The notes under the pieces: generated by a model
Told to the model about the DNA's origin: nothing
Seen by the model: the letters and a program-made list of their open reading frames with translations, nothing else
Database searches by the model: none
Shown: piece after piece, positions 31,146 through 38,796 of the stretch
Position numbering within the stretch: the first letter of the stretch is position 1
Layout of the letters: every line of letters begins with the position of its first letter
Made by a program: the position numbers and the translations under genes
Source: a virus
DNA: 38,995 nt
Strand: one strand, 5' to 3'
Virus record (IMG/VR): IMGVR_UViG_3300025082_000022
Coordinates: 1 to 38,995 of that record

Positions 31146-33107
31146 TTATGCAGGATTAGCTTCGCTAGATTCTTGTAGATAAACATGTCCTATATGTTCC
31201 CTTTGATGTTGATCAAATAAGCCTTGGCCCCCCGGCGTAAGTTGCTCGAAGTACACCGACTCCTTAAAATCGGCCATAACGTCTAAGTGACGGGCGTGGT
31301 CTTGGTCCGGTAGCGGCTCGGTGTATTGCTCCTTAAAAAGGAGTGCATTTTCTTCTTCTTGGGGAAGGTCAGGTTTTTGAGGCTCCTCAGGGGGCGGCAA
31401 AATCTGCGTAATAACAGAACTGTCTACACCCACGGCTTTTAAATATTCTGACGTAGCCACAAATATAGAGCTTGGGTTTTGCTGTATTAGGGGGTTGCTT
31501 AAGGCCGTTTCATAGACCAGCTGCGCTTTAGCGATTTTTTCTTGTCTTGATACAACCGAAACATCCGCCACAGGCTTAATATCGAAGCCCCTTTTAAAAT
31601 CGGTTTGCAAAACAGGAAAGATATCCGCAAAGGCTGCGTCTGGATCTTGAGGCGTTCCATCTTCATTAACCAATTGTGATTTATCGATAACAATATCGAA
31701 ATACTTTCTCATATCTAGATAAATGCCATTCAACTCGTACATCTTTTGGAACTCTTTACCCATTGCCCAGTAGATTCGACGGTTCATTGAGTTGAACACT
31801 TTTTGGCCCTGGTCTACTGCCGCAGCTACCGCCGTGGCGCTAGTGCCCGATTTCGGCAGGCCCCCGGTCTGGGTCTCTGTTACTGTGGTTAATCGGTTTT
31901 GATATTCTTGTAGCGTCCCCATTAGCGAGAAAAGCACTGTAGAAGGTTGTGCAATGTTTAACGGAAATAGCGCCTTACGGATATCATCTACCTTTAGCTT
32001 TACCGATTTATATTCCCCCATTTGCAGGCTAAGATCTTCTTTCTCAAACCCCGCCCCTTCCAGAATAAGGCCCATGGGGTTGTTTTGTAGCGTTCCCGAG
32101 TCAATGAGGTCGTTCATTATTTTGTTCATTGCCTCGTTAGAGTCTTTTAATAAGAGGCCAAACCCGTACCCATAGAACCCTTCAGGATTCGGGATAAAAT
32201 GAAACGGGGTAAAATATTCCATTACCTTTTCAGGGTTAAGTGGGTGTCTACGGCTTATAATTCGCAAAACCTTCTTTGTCTCGCAATCAATTGTGATTAT
32301 GTAAGGCTCTTTGATATCCCCTTTGTCTTTTAAATCTAGGTAAACGTGCTGTTCAATTAACAGCCGAGGCGCAATTGTTTCGTCAAAATCATCATCAGTG
32401 AGCCCTAAGTTTTCCAGGTATTGGGATTTTATCTGGTCCTCTTCGCCCTTTTGTATTCCCTTGTCCATGTTGTCGTGTTCGAGGAAATACTTGTTTTTCA
32501 TTCTTATCTGAACATCGTTAGGGCTCATCCACAGGTGTTGCGAGTACCGCTCCGAGTCTCTTAGGTACCGGGTCGAGTTGTGGACAATGAAATCGTAACC
32601 AGAAACCCAGTCACTAACAATCCTGTCCTTTATCGGGTCGTACCACGACTTACGTATCACTGTCCCGTCTATTGGCAGTTTCAGTAGAGTGGTGTCCATG
32701 GACTCTCTGTACTCTTCTATTTCGTAATCGAGCTGGTAGTTCTGGTACATCTCTACCCTATTGGCAGCGGCGATAGTTTCCTGGTCTTCACCAATATAAT
32801 CTGCTTTTAATATCTCTTTGCCTGGTATTAGTTCTGCGAAGGCTCTAGCCTGAAATTGCAGACAAGCGGTGGTGAGTACGGGCAGTCCCACGTTTGATGA
32901 GTTGTCCCACCTCAAGGTTATATCGTCGCGATTGATAGCAAAAAGCTTGGCCATTTCGGCCCGCTGTTCTTCCCATTTGCCCCTTGAGTCTATGTCCCTT
33001 CGGTACCCGTCATAAACAACCTGCCCTATTTTTTCGAGTTCCTTTTCGTTTAAACCCTCGGCTATGTTTTTAAGAACATCCTGGTTAACGATTTTAAAGT
33101 CTGTCAA
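31146..33107 (-). CDS. Portal protein
   Basis: 653 residues, TTG start with AGGAG upstream. The length and pattern fit P22-type portals: N-terminal RDIDSRGKWEEQRAEMAKLF with DNSSNVGLPVLTTACLQFQARAFAELIPGKEI, the core FTPFHFIPNPEGFYGYGFGLLLKDSNEAMNKIMNDLIDSGTLQNNPMG, and ETQTGGLPKSGTSATAVAAAVDQG. The last 100 residues are helical and acidic/Pro-rich, like the barrel and crown of podovirus portals. A dodecameric ring at one capsid vertex would drive packaging with the terminase. It follows a terminator-and-box leader. Confidence 0.83.
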   Translation of the reverse strand: MTDFKIVNQDVLKNIAEGLNEKELEKIGQVVYDGYRRDIDSRGKWEEQRAEMAKLFAINRDDITLRWDNSSNVGLPVLTTACLQFQARAFAELIPGKEILKADYIGEDQETIAAANRVEMYQNYQLDYEIEEYRESMDTTLLKLPIDGTVIRKSWYDPIKDRIVSDWVSGYDFIVHNSTRYLRDSERYSQHLWMSPNDVQIRMKNKYFLEHDNMDKGIQKGEEDQIKSQYLENLGLTDDDFDETIAPRLLIEQHVYLDLKDKGDIKEPYIITIDCETKKVLRIISRRHPLNPEKVMEYFTPFHFIPNPEGFYGYGFGLLLKDSNEAMNKIMNDLIDSGTLQNNPMGLILEGAGFEKEDLSLQMGEYKSVKLKVDDIRKALFPLNIAQPSTVLFSLMGTLQEYQNRLTTVTETQTGGLPKSGTSATAVAAAVDQGQKVFNSMNRRIYWAMGKEFQKMYELNGIYLDMRKYFDIVIDKSQLVNEDGTPQDPDAAFADIFPVLQTDFKRGFDIKPVADVSVVSRQEKIAKAQLVYETALSNPLIQQNPSSIFVATSEYLKAVGVDSSVITQILPPPEEPQKPDLPQEEENALLFKEQYTEPLPDQDHARHLDVMADFKESVYFEQLTPGGQGLFDQHQREHIGHVYLQESSEANPA

Positions 33108-33119
33108 TACGCAACTCCT

Positions 33120-33165
33120 AAAAACAAAAAAGGCACAGGTTCTCGATAATTCGATTTCCTGTGCC
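33120..33165 (-). terminator. Intrinsic terminator in the leader of the portal gene
   Basis: Minus strand: stem GGCACAGG / CCTGTGCC (33132-33165), inner stem TCGA-ATTA-TCGA, followed by TTTTTTGTTTTT. It lies only some 12 bases before the portal start region, so any transcript that reaches portal must pass it. Confidence 0.85.
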
Positions 33166-33184
33166 TATGGTTTTTCCATTTAGC
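33163..33184 (-). repeat. 22-bp conserved box preceding terminator, copy B
   Basis: Identical to 28926-28947 on the minus strand and in the same place relative to the terminator hairpin. Confidence 0.85.
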
Positions 33185-33204
33185 TAAATTTAACTTACTT
33201 TTTC

Positions 33205-33232
33205 AGTATACTCAGATTTTTTAAATGTCCAA
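33205..33232 (-). promoter_or_regulatory. Candidate promoter upstream of the portal leader
   Basis: TTGGAC (33232-33227) and TATACT (33210-33205) separated by 16 bases on the minus strand. Transcription would begin near 33198 and enter the box-terminator leader within about 15-30 bases. Predicted by eye. Confidence 0.4.
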
Positions 33233-33241
33233 ACTTTCCCG

Positions 33242-33391
33242 TTAATCAAACCTCGTGAATCGCTCCACGCAGTCTTTTATCAGGGTTACCTTGCCATGCT
33301 TAACCTGTATTTTTATTGCGATATCCCCGTAGGCAACGTAGTTGTCCTTGTTGGAATTTAGATAGGTTTTCTCTACCTCTCTACGCACCAT
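33242..33391 (-). CDS. Small hypothetical protein (49 aa)
   Basis: ATG 33391, TAA ending at 33242: MVRREVEKTYLNSNKDNYVAYGDIAIKIQVKHGKV, ending KDCVERFTRFD. A beta-rich small domain. A TTG at 33418 would add LGLNEDFKL and has GGAGG seven bases before it, overlapping the end of the terminase gene; either start is possible. Located between TerL and the portal promoter. Confidence 0.55.
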   Translation of the reverse strand: MVRREVEKTYLNSNKDNYVAYGDIAIKIQVKHGKVTLIKDCVERFTRFD

Positions 33392-33408
33392 TAGTTTGAA
33401 ATCCTCGT

Positions 33409-35406
33409 TTAATCCCAATCTTCATCCTCCCCTTCATCCGTTTGCCCTGCATTTTTGAGTATATCGCTGTAACGGGTATTCAAAATACCTAACATGGCTA
33501 CGCAATACGAATACTGATACCCGTCCTTTGGGAACCCCTGTTTTTCATATCGTATTGAGTTTAGCTCTTCTATAAGAGTGGGCATGTTTTGGAACACCCT
33601 GCATGCCGAACCAATATTAGAGATTGGGACGAGCCTTTTGTTTACTGCCCGCACCCCGTTTGATACGTCCGATTTCATGACATGCAGGTGGATATCCTCG
33701 TAATAGAGGATAGAATGAATATCGTTTAACGTTGTGTTTTCCATCAAGGTAGAAACGATCTTTTCCTTGGGCTCAATAACTACCTCTACTAGGTTGAGCT
33801 GGTGGGCAGTCTTTTTTTCTACTATTTTATTCGCTATTTCTTCACCAGACCCCTTTACCACCTCTGAAAGGAAGTAATACCAGTTGTTGTTCTCGTCTAT
33901 GGCCCTATAAACTATATGCGCTTCGGTTGGGGTTATCTTTAACGCGGCCTGGACAAACATTTGAGAGGTTATCTCAAATTCTGGAACTATATTTCGGGTG
34001 TCAAAAGCAAATATTCTATCCTCGGGAACCTCGCCAGACAGCACCCTCCATGCGCCCACTAGTGCGTCAACGTAATCGTCGTGGCTTGATTCTGGGAAAG
34101 ACTCTATTTGGTCAAAGAATTCTTCAGACCAATCACCTGGCACGAACCTAAATCTCTTGTTCGCAGCTAGGGCTGCTACAGGCAGTGCCCTAGTCTCCTT
34201 GTTTTGAGACCCAGGTGATAACCCTATGATTGGATATCTAGGCAAAAGCTCCTTGAGGTAGTTGATTGTGTATTTGCCGCTACTGCCCGGCTCCTGTTCG
34301 ATAGCTGAAATACAGCTTTCCCCGTCAGACTTTGTCACGTGCTCGTAAAGGGCCGTGATCTCTGACGCGTCCTCCTGTTTTTTTATCCCGTGCAGCAAAA
34401 CAAAATAACCGTTTTCGTCTACAGCCATTTTGATACAGGCCGTGCTATCTGGGTCCTTGTTTCCTTCGTGTTTCCTCGTAGAGGCTAAATCCCAGTTCCT
34501 TACTACCTGAACAGGCTTAAAGTCTCCTATTTGTATTGGCTCAAACCAAGTTCTTTTGAAGTAGCTTCCTGAATGAGCCTTTATTTTCCAGTTTCCGTTA
34601 AGAAGCCGTTCCTTTTCTACCTCCGATTGGCTAAGAAGGTTAGCTAGGTACTCCGGGTTTTGTCTTAGTAGGATTTGATTGTCTTCAACCTTTGCCGGAA
34701 TAAAGGTTAGAGACTTAATAAACACGTCAGGGTCCACCCCCTCCCGCATGTTCTCTTCAAAATAATCCGAATAGGTCTCCCTTAGCTCCTTCTTAGAGTT
34801 CCCCCATACAAATTCGTTGTTGATAATGATGAAATATCTAATCGCCCCAGATTTTAGCGGATCAGGGTACTCCCCGTTCTCATCTAACCACCAGGTTATA
34901 ACGTCTTTAACCCAGCTATCGGCGTCGGGGTTACAGGTGCAGCGAATATAGGGCTTAACGCCACAGAGGCTCCTGTTCCTTGATAGTAGGTATAGGAACA
35001 TCTGTTTAGTGAAGTGGGTTAACTCATCAAAGCCAATAAAGGCGTACTGTGCACCTTGATGGTCGTATACGTTCTTTTCATACTCAAGGTGGCCAAACTT
35101 AATAGTAGCGCCAGTTGGGAACTTCCACTTTATTTCGTGGGTCTTAGGGTCTCCGCCTATTAACGGATATATTGAGTTGGATTCATCCCATATTCCACCT
35201 GGGTTTTTGATTTGGGTGGTTGTTCTTCTGAAAATAACACCGGAGAATTGGGCGTTGTCTATATAACGCACTGGATCAAGTAGTAGCCCATAGGTTTTGC
35301 CGCCACCAGCGCCCCCGCCATAAATAACAATATCGGCCTCTGACCCAAGAAACTGTTCCTGTGGCCCTGGCTGCGGTCTAATCACGACTTGTCCTGTATT
35401 GTTCAA
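33409..35406 (-). CDS. Terminase large subunit with C-terminal extension
   Basis: 665 residues from TTG 35406 (or GTG 35385 with AGGA upstream). ATPase: Walker A GGAGGGKT (31-38), Walker B IGFDELTHF with Asp127 and Glu128. Nuclease (RNase H fold): NWDLAST with Asp306, AIEQEPGSSGK with Glu370, and HDDYVDA with Asp453/454. It pumps and cuts DNA at the portal. Most relatives end near residue 470-490; here 195 more residues follow (EITSQMFVQAALKI...), looking like a second alpha/beta domain (HIVYRAIDENNNWYYFLSEVV, LVEVVIEPKEKIV). That part is unassigned. Confidence 0.88.
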   Translation of the reverse strand: MNNTGQVVIRPQPGPQEQFLGSEADIVIYGGGAGGGKTYGLLLDPVRYIDNAQFSGVIFRRTTTQIKNPGGIWDESNSIYPLIGGDPKTHEIKWKFPTGATIKFGHLEYEKNVYDHQGAQYAFIGFDELTHFTKQMFLYLLSRNRSLCGVKPYIRCTCNPDADSWVKDVITWWLDENGEYPDPLKSGAIRYFIIINNEFVWGNSKKELRETYSDYFEENMREGVDPDVFIKSLTFIPAKVEDNQILLRQNPEYLANLLSQSEVEKERLLNGNWKIKAHSGSYFKRTWFEPIQIGDFKPVQVVRNWDLASTRKHEGNKDPDSTACIKMAVDENGYFVLLHGIKKQEDASEITALYEHVTKSDGESCISAIEQEPGSSGKYTINYLKELLPRYPIIGLSPGSQNKETRALPVAALAANKRFRFVPGDWSEEFFDQIESFPESSHDDYVDALVGAWRVLSGEVPEDRIFAFDTRNIVPEFEITSQMFVQAALKITPTEAHIVYRAIDENNNWYYFLSEVVKGSGEEIANKIVEKKTAHQLNLVEVVIEPKEKIVSTLMENTTLNDIHSILYYEDIHLHVMKSDVSNGVRAVNKRLVPISNIGSACRVFQNMPTLIEELNSIRYEKQGFPKDGYQYSYCVAMLGILNTRYSDILKNAGQTDEGEDEDWD

Positions 35407-35472
35407 TTGGAATTTTTAAGGGATAGGCTTAAGCGCTCAGCACAAGCATATGACAGTGGTAATAGAATCTGA

Positions 35473-35637
35473 TTACGGCAATAAAAGCCCGATACCACGA
35501 GTAAGCAAGTGCAAAAAAAACAAGTTGTGTACCAAAATCATTGCCACAATAAACAACAAAAATTGGTAGCTGTCCCGCTTCCCTTTTCGTTCGGTTTCAC
35601 ATTTATAGGCTGGGGCATCGATTGCTGTATCACTCAT
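35473..35637 (-). CDS. Small single-pass membrane protein
   Basis: 54 residues from ATG 35637 (AAAGGAAGAG upstream; a start at 35667 is less likely). Basic N-terminal half, then a transmembrane segment QFLLFIVAMILVHNLFFLHLL. Between the tRNA and large terminase. Unknown role. Confidence 0.55.
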   Translation of the reverse strand: MSDTAIDAPAYKCETERKGKRDSYQFLLFIVAMILVHNLFFLHLLTRGIGLLLP

Positions 35638-35723
35638 TTTCTCTTCCTTTATTTCGAGTATACCCAAAATGTTTTTTTTCCAAAGCTTTTTCTCATACGA
35701 GGTTAATCTGTTCCTACCGGCAT

Positions 35724-35798
35724 TGGCTCCCCGGGCTGGATTCGAACCAGCGACACAGCGGTTAACAGCCGCTTGCTCTTCCGCTGAGCTACCGGGGA
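35724..35798 (-). tRNA. tRNA-Asn (anticodon GTT)
   Basis: A full cloverleaf on the minus strand: acceptor TCCCCGG/CCGGGGA (35798-35792 with 35734-35728), D stem GCTC/GAGC, anticodon stem AGCGG/CCGCT with loop CTGTTAA (anticodon GTT at 35766-35764), T arm GCTGG-TTCGAAT-CCAGC, discriminator G at 35727 and encoded CCA at 35726-35724. The TerS stop codon abuts its 5' end, so it is excised from the late transcript. Confidence 0.96.
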
Positions 35799-36203
35799 TT
35801 AATTCCGGTTGTTTTCAGGCAAATACACGGTTACTGCCGGCAAAGCGTTACCCTTAACATCAATCCCCTGAATGGCTTTGCCCTCGGTCCTGTCCGCAAT
35901 TTCCTTGAACGCCTGCACATTTCCACTCAATGCCTCTGTTAACATTTTAGCCGCAACCATCATCGCAATATTATTATCTGCATTCGTTTTTCTAATGGCC
36001 TCAATTTCTAGCACCTCGTCTACCCCATTGATAGAGTATTCTAAGCGCACCCTATCTGCGGCTAACAGCTCTGCCATAGCCTCGGATACAAATTTCTTAT
36101 TTGCAGGTCTACCCTTGGCATTTGGACTCTGACCAGGTAGCCACCGACCGCTCTTGTCCCGTAAAGGCGCCCGTTTTCGTGATTTAACGTTCTTATCAGG
36201 CAT
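35799..36203 (-). CDS. Terminase small subunit (DUF5681-like)
   Basis: 134 residues from ATG 36203; an upstream in-frame ATG at 36269 gives 22 atypical residues. The N-terminus (RKRAPLRDKSGRWLPGQSPNAKGRP) is the DUF5681 motif of phage proteins encoded before large terminases. Helices follow (FVSEAMAELLAADRVRLEY, NIAMMVAAKMLTEALSGNVQAFKEIADRTEG). It would recognise the packaging site and pass DNA to TerL, which is next but for the tRNA. It ends with a short beta tail. Confidence 0.72.
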   Translation of the reverse strand: MPDKNVKSRKRAPLRDKSGRWLPGQSPNAKGRPANKKFVSEAMAELLAADRVRLEYSINGVDEVLEIEAIRKTNADNNIAMMVAAKMLTEALSGNVQAFKEIADRTEGKAIQGIDVKGNALPAVTVYLPENNRN

Positions 36204-36632
36204 ATGTTCATAATATACGAAAACTTTGTAAATCAAATATTTTTTACCGTCATTGGCAGTTGTTTCCATTTTGGAAATAACTGAATCTTCCTCGAGTTCG
36301 CCATCTTCAAAGATATTTGCAGGTCTCGGTTAACAGCCTATCAAGGCATGCTATTCCCAGATGTGCGGTGTCGCCCCTAAGCCCAGTGAACACCTTGTGG
36401 ACAGTCAGTTTTTTATGAAGAAAGAACAGAGGTTTCATCTGGGAGGTATTTGATATTCGGCCCTCGTTTCATGATCATATTTTGTGATCTTGAATACATT
36501 TATTTTCTGAAAAAGCAGAAACTCGACATTATGTTTAGTGTGAAGGAGGGACAAAGGGGGTTATGCGACGGGTTAGTTTCTAGCACCAAGACTCACTTAA
36601 ACCACAACAACGAAGCCTTTTGATATATTGTT
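36204..36632. other. Non-coding gap between sigma factor and small terminase
   Basis: About 430 bases with no convincing gene on either strand. Visible elements are inverted repeats TTTCTG-N6-CAGAAA (36504-36521) and GATCA-N7-TGATC (36473-36489). A late promoter, end of the sigma transcript and a packaging (pac) site would all be expected here, but none can be pinpointed. No obvious terminator is seen after the sigma stop, so the sigma transcript may continue into the late operon. Confidence 0.5.
36210..36236 (-). promoter_or_regulatory. Possible leaderless promoter of the terminase/late operon
   Basis: TATTAT (36215-36210) lies six bases before ATG 36203 on the minus strand, with TTGATT (36236-36231) 15 bases upstream. 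Spacing is short, and no Shine-Dalgarno precedes the ATG. Weak but the same geometry as two other regulator genes here. Confidence 0.3.
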
Positions 36633-37490
36633 TTATAGCGTAAATTCCAAAAGCTTTTTTGCTCGGGATGGGTGCTTAAGTTTATTTAGGGCGGCTACCT
36701 CTATTTGCCGAATTCGCTCCCGAGTCACTTTAAACTTGGTCCCAACTTCTTCCAGCGTTTTAGGTTTGCCATCCCCAAGCCCAAATCGAAGTTTCAAAAC
36801 TTCGCCTTCTCGCTCAGTCAACTCATCCAACACTTCTGACAGCGTATTTCTTAAGGATTCACGAACCAAAGTTCTATCATGAACTTGCTGGCTTTCATAT
36901 TCTACGAACTCACCCAAAGAGCCACCCTCTTCCTCCCCGACTGGTAAATCTAAAGAAACAGGGGCCTGGGAAATCTTTATGATCTCCATTACCTTTTGAA
37001 CCGGCAAATCAATTACCTCGGATATTTCTTTTTCAGTCGGTTTTCTTGCCAGGCTCATTGTCAACTCCCTAGAAACTTTTCGGAGCTTATTAATGATTTC
37101 TATCATATGAACCGGAATTCGAATTGTTCTGGACTGGTCTGCAATAGCCCGCGAAATCGCCTGACGAATCCACCATGTGGCATACGTACTAAACTTATAC
37201 CCCTTGTTATGGTCAAACTTCTCAACCGCTCGAATCACTCCAATATTTCCTTCTTGAATCAGGTCCAAAAATGGAATGCCTCGACCAATATGTTTTTTTG
37301 CAATACTTACAACCAATCTTAGATTGGCAACAATCATTTTGCTCTTAGCCTCCAAATTCCCTTCCAAAATATCTTCAGCTAAAGATATTTCCTCCTCTTT
37401 GCTAAGTAGTTTTTGTTTGCCAATCTCCGTTAAATAAGCACCGACGCACTCTCGCTCAATTAACTCGTTTTGCTTCTCTTTTCCCGGCAT
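36633..37490 (-). CDS. RpoD/SigA-like sigma-70 factor encoded by the phage
   Basis: 285 residues. Region 1.2 (about 12-44, [25 protein letters not shown]); region 2 (47-115) with [36 protein letters not shown] and [20 protein letters not shown], where the -10-reading residues agree with primary sigma factors; region 3 (118-195, [23 protein letters not shown]); region 4 (205-282) with [20 protein letters not shown], identical in its recognition helix to primary sigmas. Region 1.1 and the large non-conserved insert are absent. It should form holoenzyme and read near-consensus promoters. GGAGAGAGA precedes the ATG. Location upstream of the late genes suggests it drives or boosts late transcription. 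Confidence 0.93.
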   Translation of the reverse strand: MPGKEKQNELIERECVGAYLTEIGKQKLLSKEEEISLAEDILEGNLEAKSKMIVANLRLVVSIAKKHIGRGIPFLDLIQEGNIGVIRAVEKFDHNKGYKFSTYATWWIRQAISRAIADQSRTIRIPVHMIEIINKLRKVSRELTMSLARKPTEKEISEVIDLPVQKVMEIIKISQAPVSLDLPVGEEEGGSLGEFVEYESQQVHDRTLVRESLRNTLSEVLDELTEREGEVLKLRFGLGDGKPKTLEEVGTKFKVTRERIRQIEVAALNKLKHPSRAKKLLEFTL

Positions 37491-37514
37491 TCTCTCTCCT
37501 GTTTGCCTCTGTTC

Positions 37515-37576
37515 ATTATAAAATAAAACTTTACCATTAACCCCTTAAATAAACATCCCCCTCTTGTACATACAAG
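37515..37576 (-). promoter_or_regulatory. Sigma-gene promoter and upstream operator candidate
   Basis: On the minus strand TATAAT (37520-37515) stands about 25 bases before the sigma start, with no good -35. Upstream of it, a palindrome CTTGTA-CA-TACAAG (37563-37576) could be a site for the divergent helix-turn-helix regulator. A promoter with perfect -10 but poor -35 plus an upstream site suggests activation, but this is inference. Confidence 0.45.
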
Positions 37577-37689
37577 GCAGGTAATATCTGAAGCATCTCG
37601 TCTGTGTAGAGAACATCCACTATTGAGGGAAATTTCGTGTCTACTCAAGTTTTGTTTTTTTGCTTGTTTATATTTTACTTATATTTTTC

Positions 37690-37718
37690 TTGACTTGGCA
37701 TGGGTGCTCGAGTATTCT
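37690..37718 (+). promoter_or_regulatory. Strong early promoter, leaderless start of the helix-turn-helix gene
   Basis: TTGACT (37690-37695), 17-base spacer, TATTCT (37713-37718). The -10 box is followed by six bases and then ATG 37725, so transcription starts at the start codon. No Shine-Dalgarno is present. Confidence 0.72.
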
Positions 37719-37724
37719 AATGGC

Positions 37725-37976
37725 ATGCCTAAGTCACACAACGTCGCCAAAATAAATAAAGAAAAATTTTTAAAAGCACTTGCCAAAAGACATGTGTCCC
37801 CAAAGACGCTGTCTGCACAGGCTGGCACTGCCCAGTCCCGATTGTCGAACCTATACTCAAAAAACCCTATGTTTAGATGCTCAACGGATTACGCCGAGCG
37901 AATTCTTGAAGCTTTAAACAAAGGTCACAAAAAGGATGCTAAATTTGTGTTTGAGGATTTTTTTTATTATGTATGA
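37725..37976 (+). CDS. Helix-turn-helix (XRE/Cro-like) regulator
   Basis: 83 residues from ATG 37725. A longer frame from 37623 includes the promoter and is rejected. KEKFLKALAKRHVSPKTLSAQAGTAQSRLSNLYSKNP reads as helices 1-4 of an XRE-type DNA-binding domain (helix 2 SPKTLSAQA, recognition helix AQSRLSNLY). The rest (STDYAERILEALNKG) is the last helix. No oligomerisation or LexA-like cleavage domain follows, so it is Cro-sized. It heads the early rightward operon and is divergent from the sigma gene; it may be the lysis-lysogeny switch or control both promoters. Confidence 0.72.
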   Translation: MPKSHNVAKINKEKFLKALAKRHVSPKTLSAQAGTAQSRLSNLYSKNPMFRCSTDYAERILEALNKGHKKDAKFVFEDFFYYV

Positions 37977-38009
37977 TGGATACATCTCTATCCTATTTTT
38001 AACAAAATT

Positions 38010-38357
38010 ATGACAATGACAAAATCACAAAACTTTATAAATCAATTGCAAACCTGGGCCCTAACCGTGGATGCAATAGTAAAGGAGCAACCGGAATTAA
38101 GAGATTTAATGTTTGAGAGTAATGCTACGGGCGCCGAACCCCACAAGACACCTTCAGAAAACCCTTCACAAAACTCATTTATGAGCTTCAACAAGTCTGC
38201 CAAATCCCCCAAATCGGCGTCTATAGGATTGCTTCGCAATCTAAATAAAAAGAAAGAGAGGAGGTTAAATGAAAACGAAAGAGCCTGTATTAGAACGTCT
38301 AGTAATGAAGCTAAAGTATATAGACGAACAAGCCGAGATTATTCGATTAACAGATGA
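38010..38357 (+). CDS. Hypothetical early protein
   Basis: 115 residues (ATG 38010 or 38016). N-terminal helix FINQLQTWALTVDAIVKEQPELRDLMFE, Ser/Pro/Asn-rich middle, basic end. No Shine-Dalgarno. The last 30 codons overlap, in another frame, a smaller gene with an excellent ribosome-binding site (38269), so the true C-terminus may differ. Confidence 0.45.
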   Translation: MTMTKSQNFINQLQTWALTVDAIVKEQPELRDLMFESNATGAEPHKTPSENPSQNSFMSFNKSAKSPKSASIGLLRNLNKKKERRLNENERACIRTSSNEAKVYRRTSRDYSINR

Positions 38358-38394
38358 AACGATAGGTATCGAGTTTTTTTTATCAAGAAATTAA
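38269..38394 (+). CDS. Small early protein (41 aa)
   Basis: ATG 38269 with GAGAGGAGGTTAA directly before it, one of the best ribosome-binding sites in the genome; TAA 38392-38394. MKTKEPVLERLVMKLKYIDEQAEIIRL, ending FFLSRN, a helical protein. It is followed 12 bases later by the next gene with AAGGAG. Function unknown. Confidence 0.6.
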   Translation: MKTKEPVLERLVMKLKYIDEQAEIIRLTDETIGIEFFLSRN

Positions 38395-38406
38395 GGAGAG
38401 AAAAAA

Positions 38407-38796
38407 ATGAATTTGTCACAAAAAAAAATCCGACCCCGGACAAAGAGGTCGGAAATAAATGAAGATGTCTCAGTTGAAAATTATACCCAACACGAGGATT
38501 TTTCGCAACGCTTTAAAAACTTAGTGATGGATGCGACTTCGCATATGCCAATGCAAGATAGATTGGCGAGAGTGAGGAATATCGACCTTTTAATTATCAA
38601 TGGGGCCGTGGATGAAGCGACCATGTTCCATCGACTAGCCAATGTAGCTCACACCAATGTGGGAAAAGCTTACAGTTATGAATTTGAGCTTGGCCGGTTA
38701 GCTGTGGAAGAAGGGGGCAGTACCCCTCAGGAAGACACGCTAACAACCATCAGCTTTGTTGAGCGGTTATTCGATCATATTAGGAGTAAAAAATGA
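38407..38796 (+). CDS. Hypothetical early protein
   Basis: 129 residues, AAGGAGAG before ATG. Basic N-terminus (KKIRPRTKRSE) then a helical domain (FSQRFKNLVMDATSHMPMQDRLARVRNIDLLIINGAVDEATMFHRLANVAH). No family recognised. Its TGA overlaps the next ATG (ATGA). Confidence 0.6.
   Translation: MNLSQKKIRPRTKRSEINEDVSVENYTQHEDFSQRFKNLVMDATSHMPMQDRLARVRNIDLLIINGAVDEATMFHRLANVAHTNVGKAYSYEFELGRLAVEEGGSTPQEDTLTTISFVERLFDHIRSKK

Noticed and set aside
28926-33184. The two 22-bp boxes as a CRISPR or transposon end pair
   Set aside because: Only two copies, same orientation, 4.2 kb apart with essential head genes between, and each joined to a terminator. No transposase.
35724-35798. tRNA gene as attP core
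   Set aside because: It is a complete, intact tRNA with CCA located in the packaging operon, about 25 kb from the integrase.
36421-36560. A small gene in the sigma-terminase gap
   Set aside because: Only short frames without ribosome sites or protein-like composition on either strand.
37460-37648. Minus-strand 62-residue frame upstream of the sigma gene
   Set aside because: Overlaps the sigma start region and contains its promoter; Cys/Arg-rich composition, no homology recognised.
37623-37724. Extended start of the HTH regulator
   Set aside because: The 34 extra residues are hydrophobic and Cys/Phe-rich and are encoded by the -35/-10 promoter itself.
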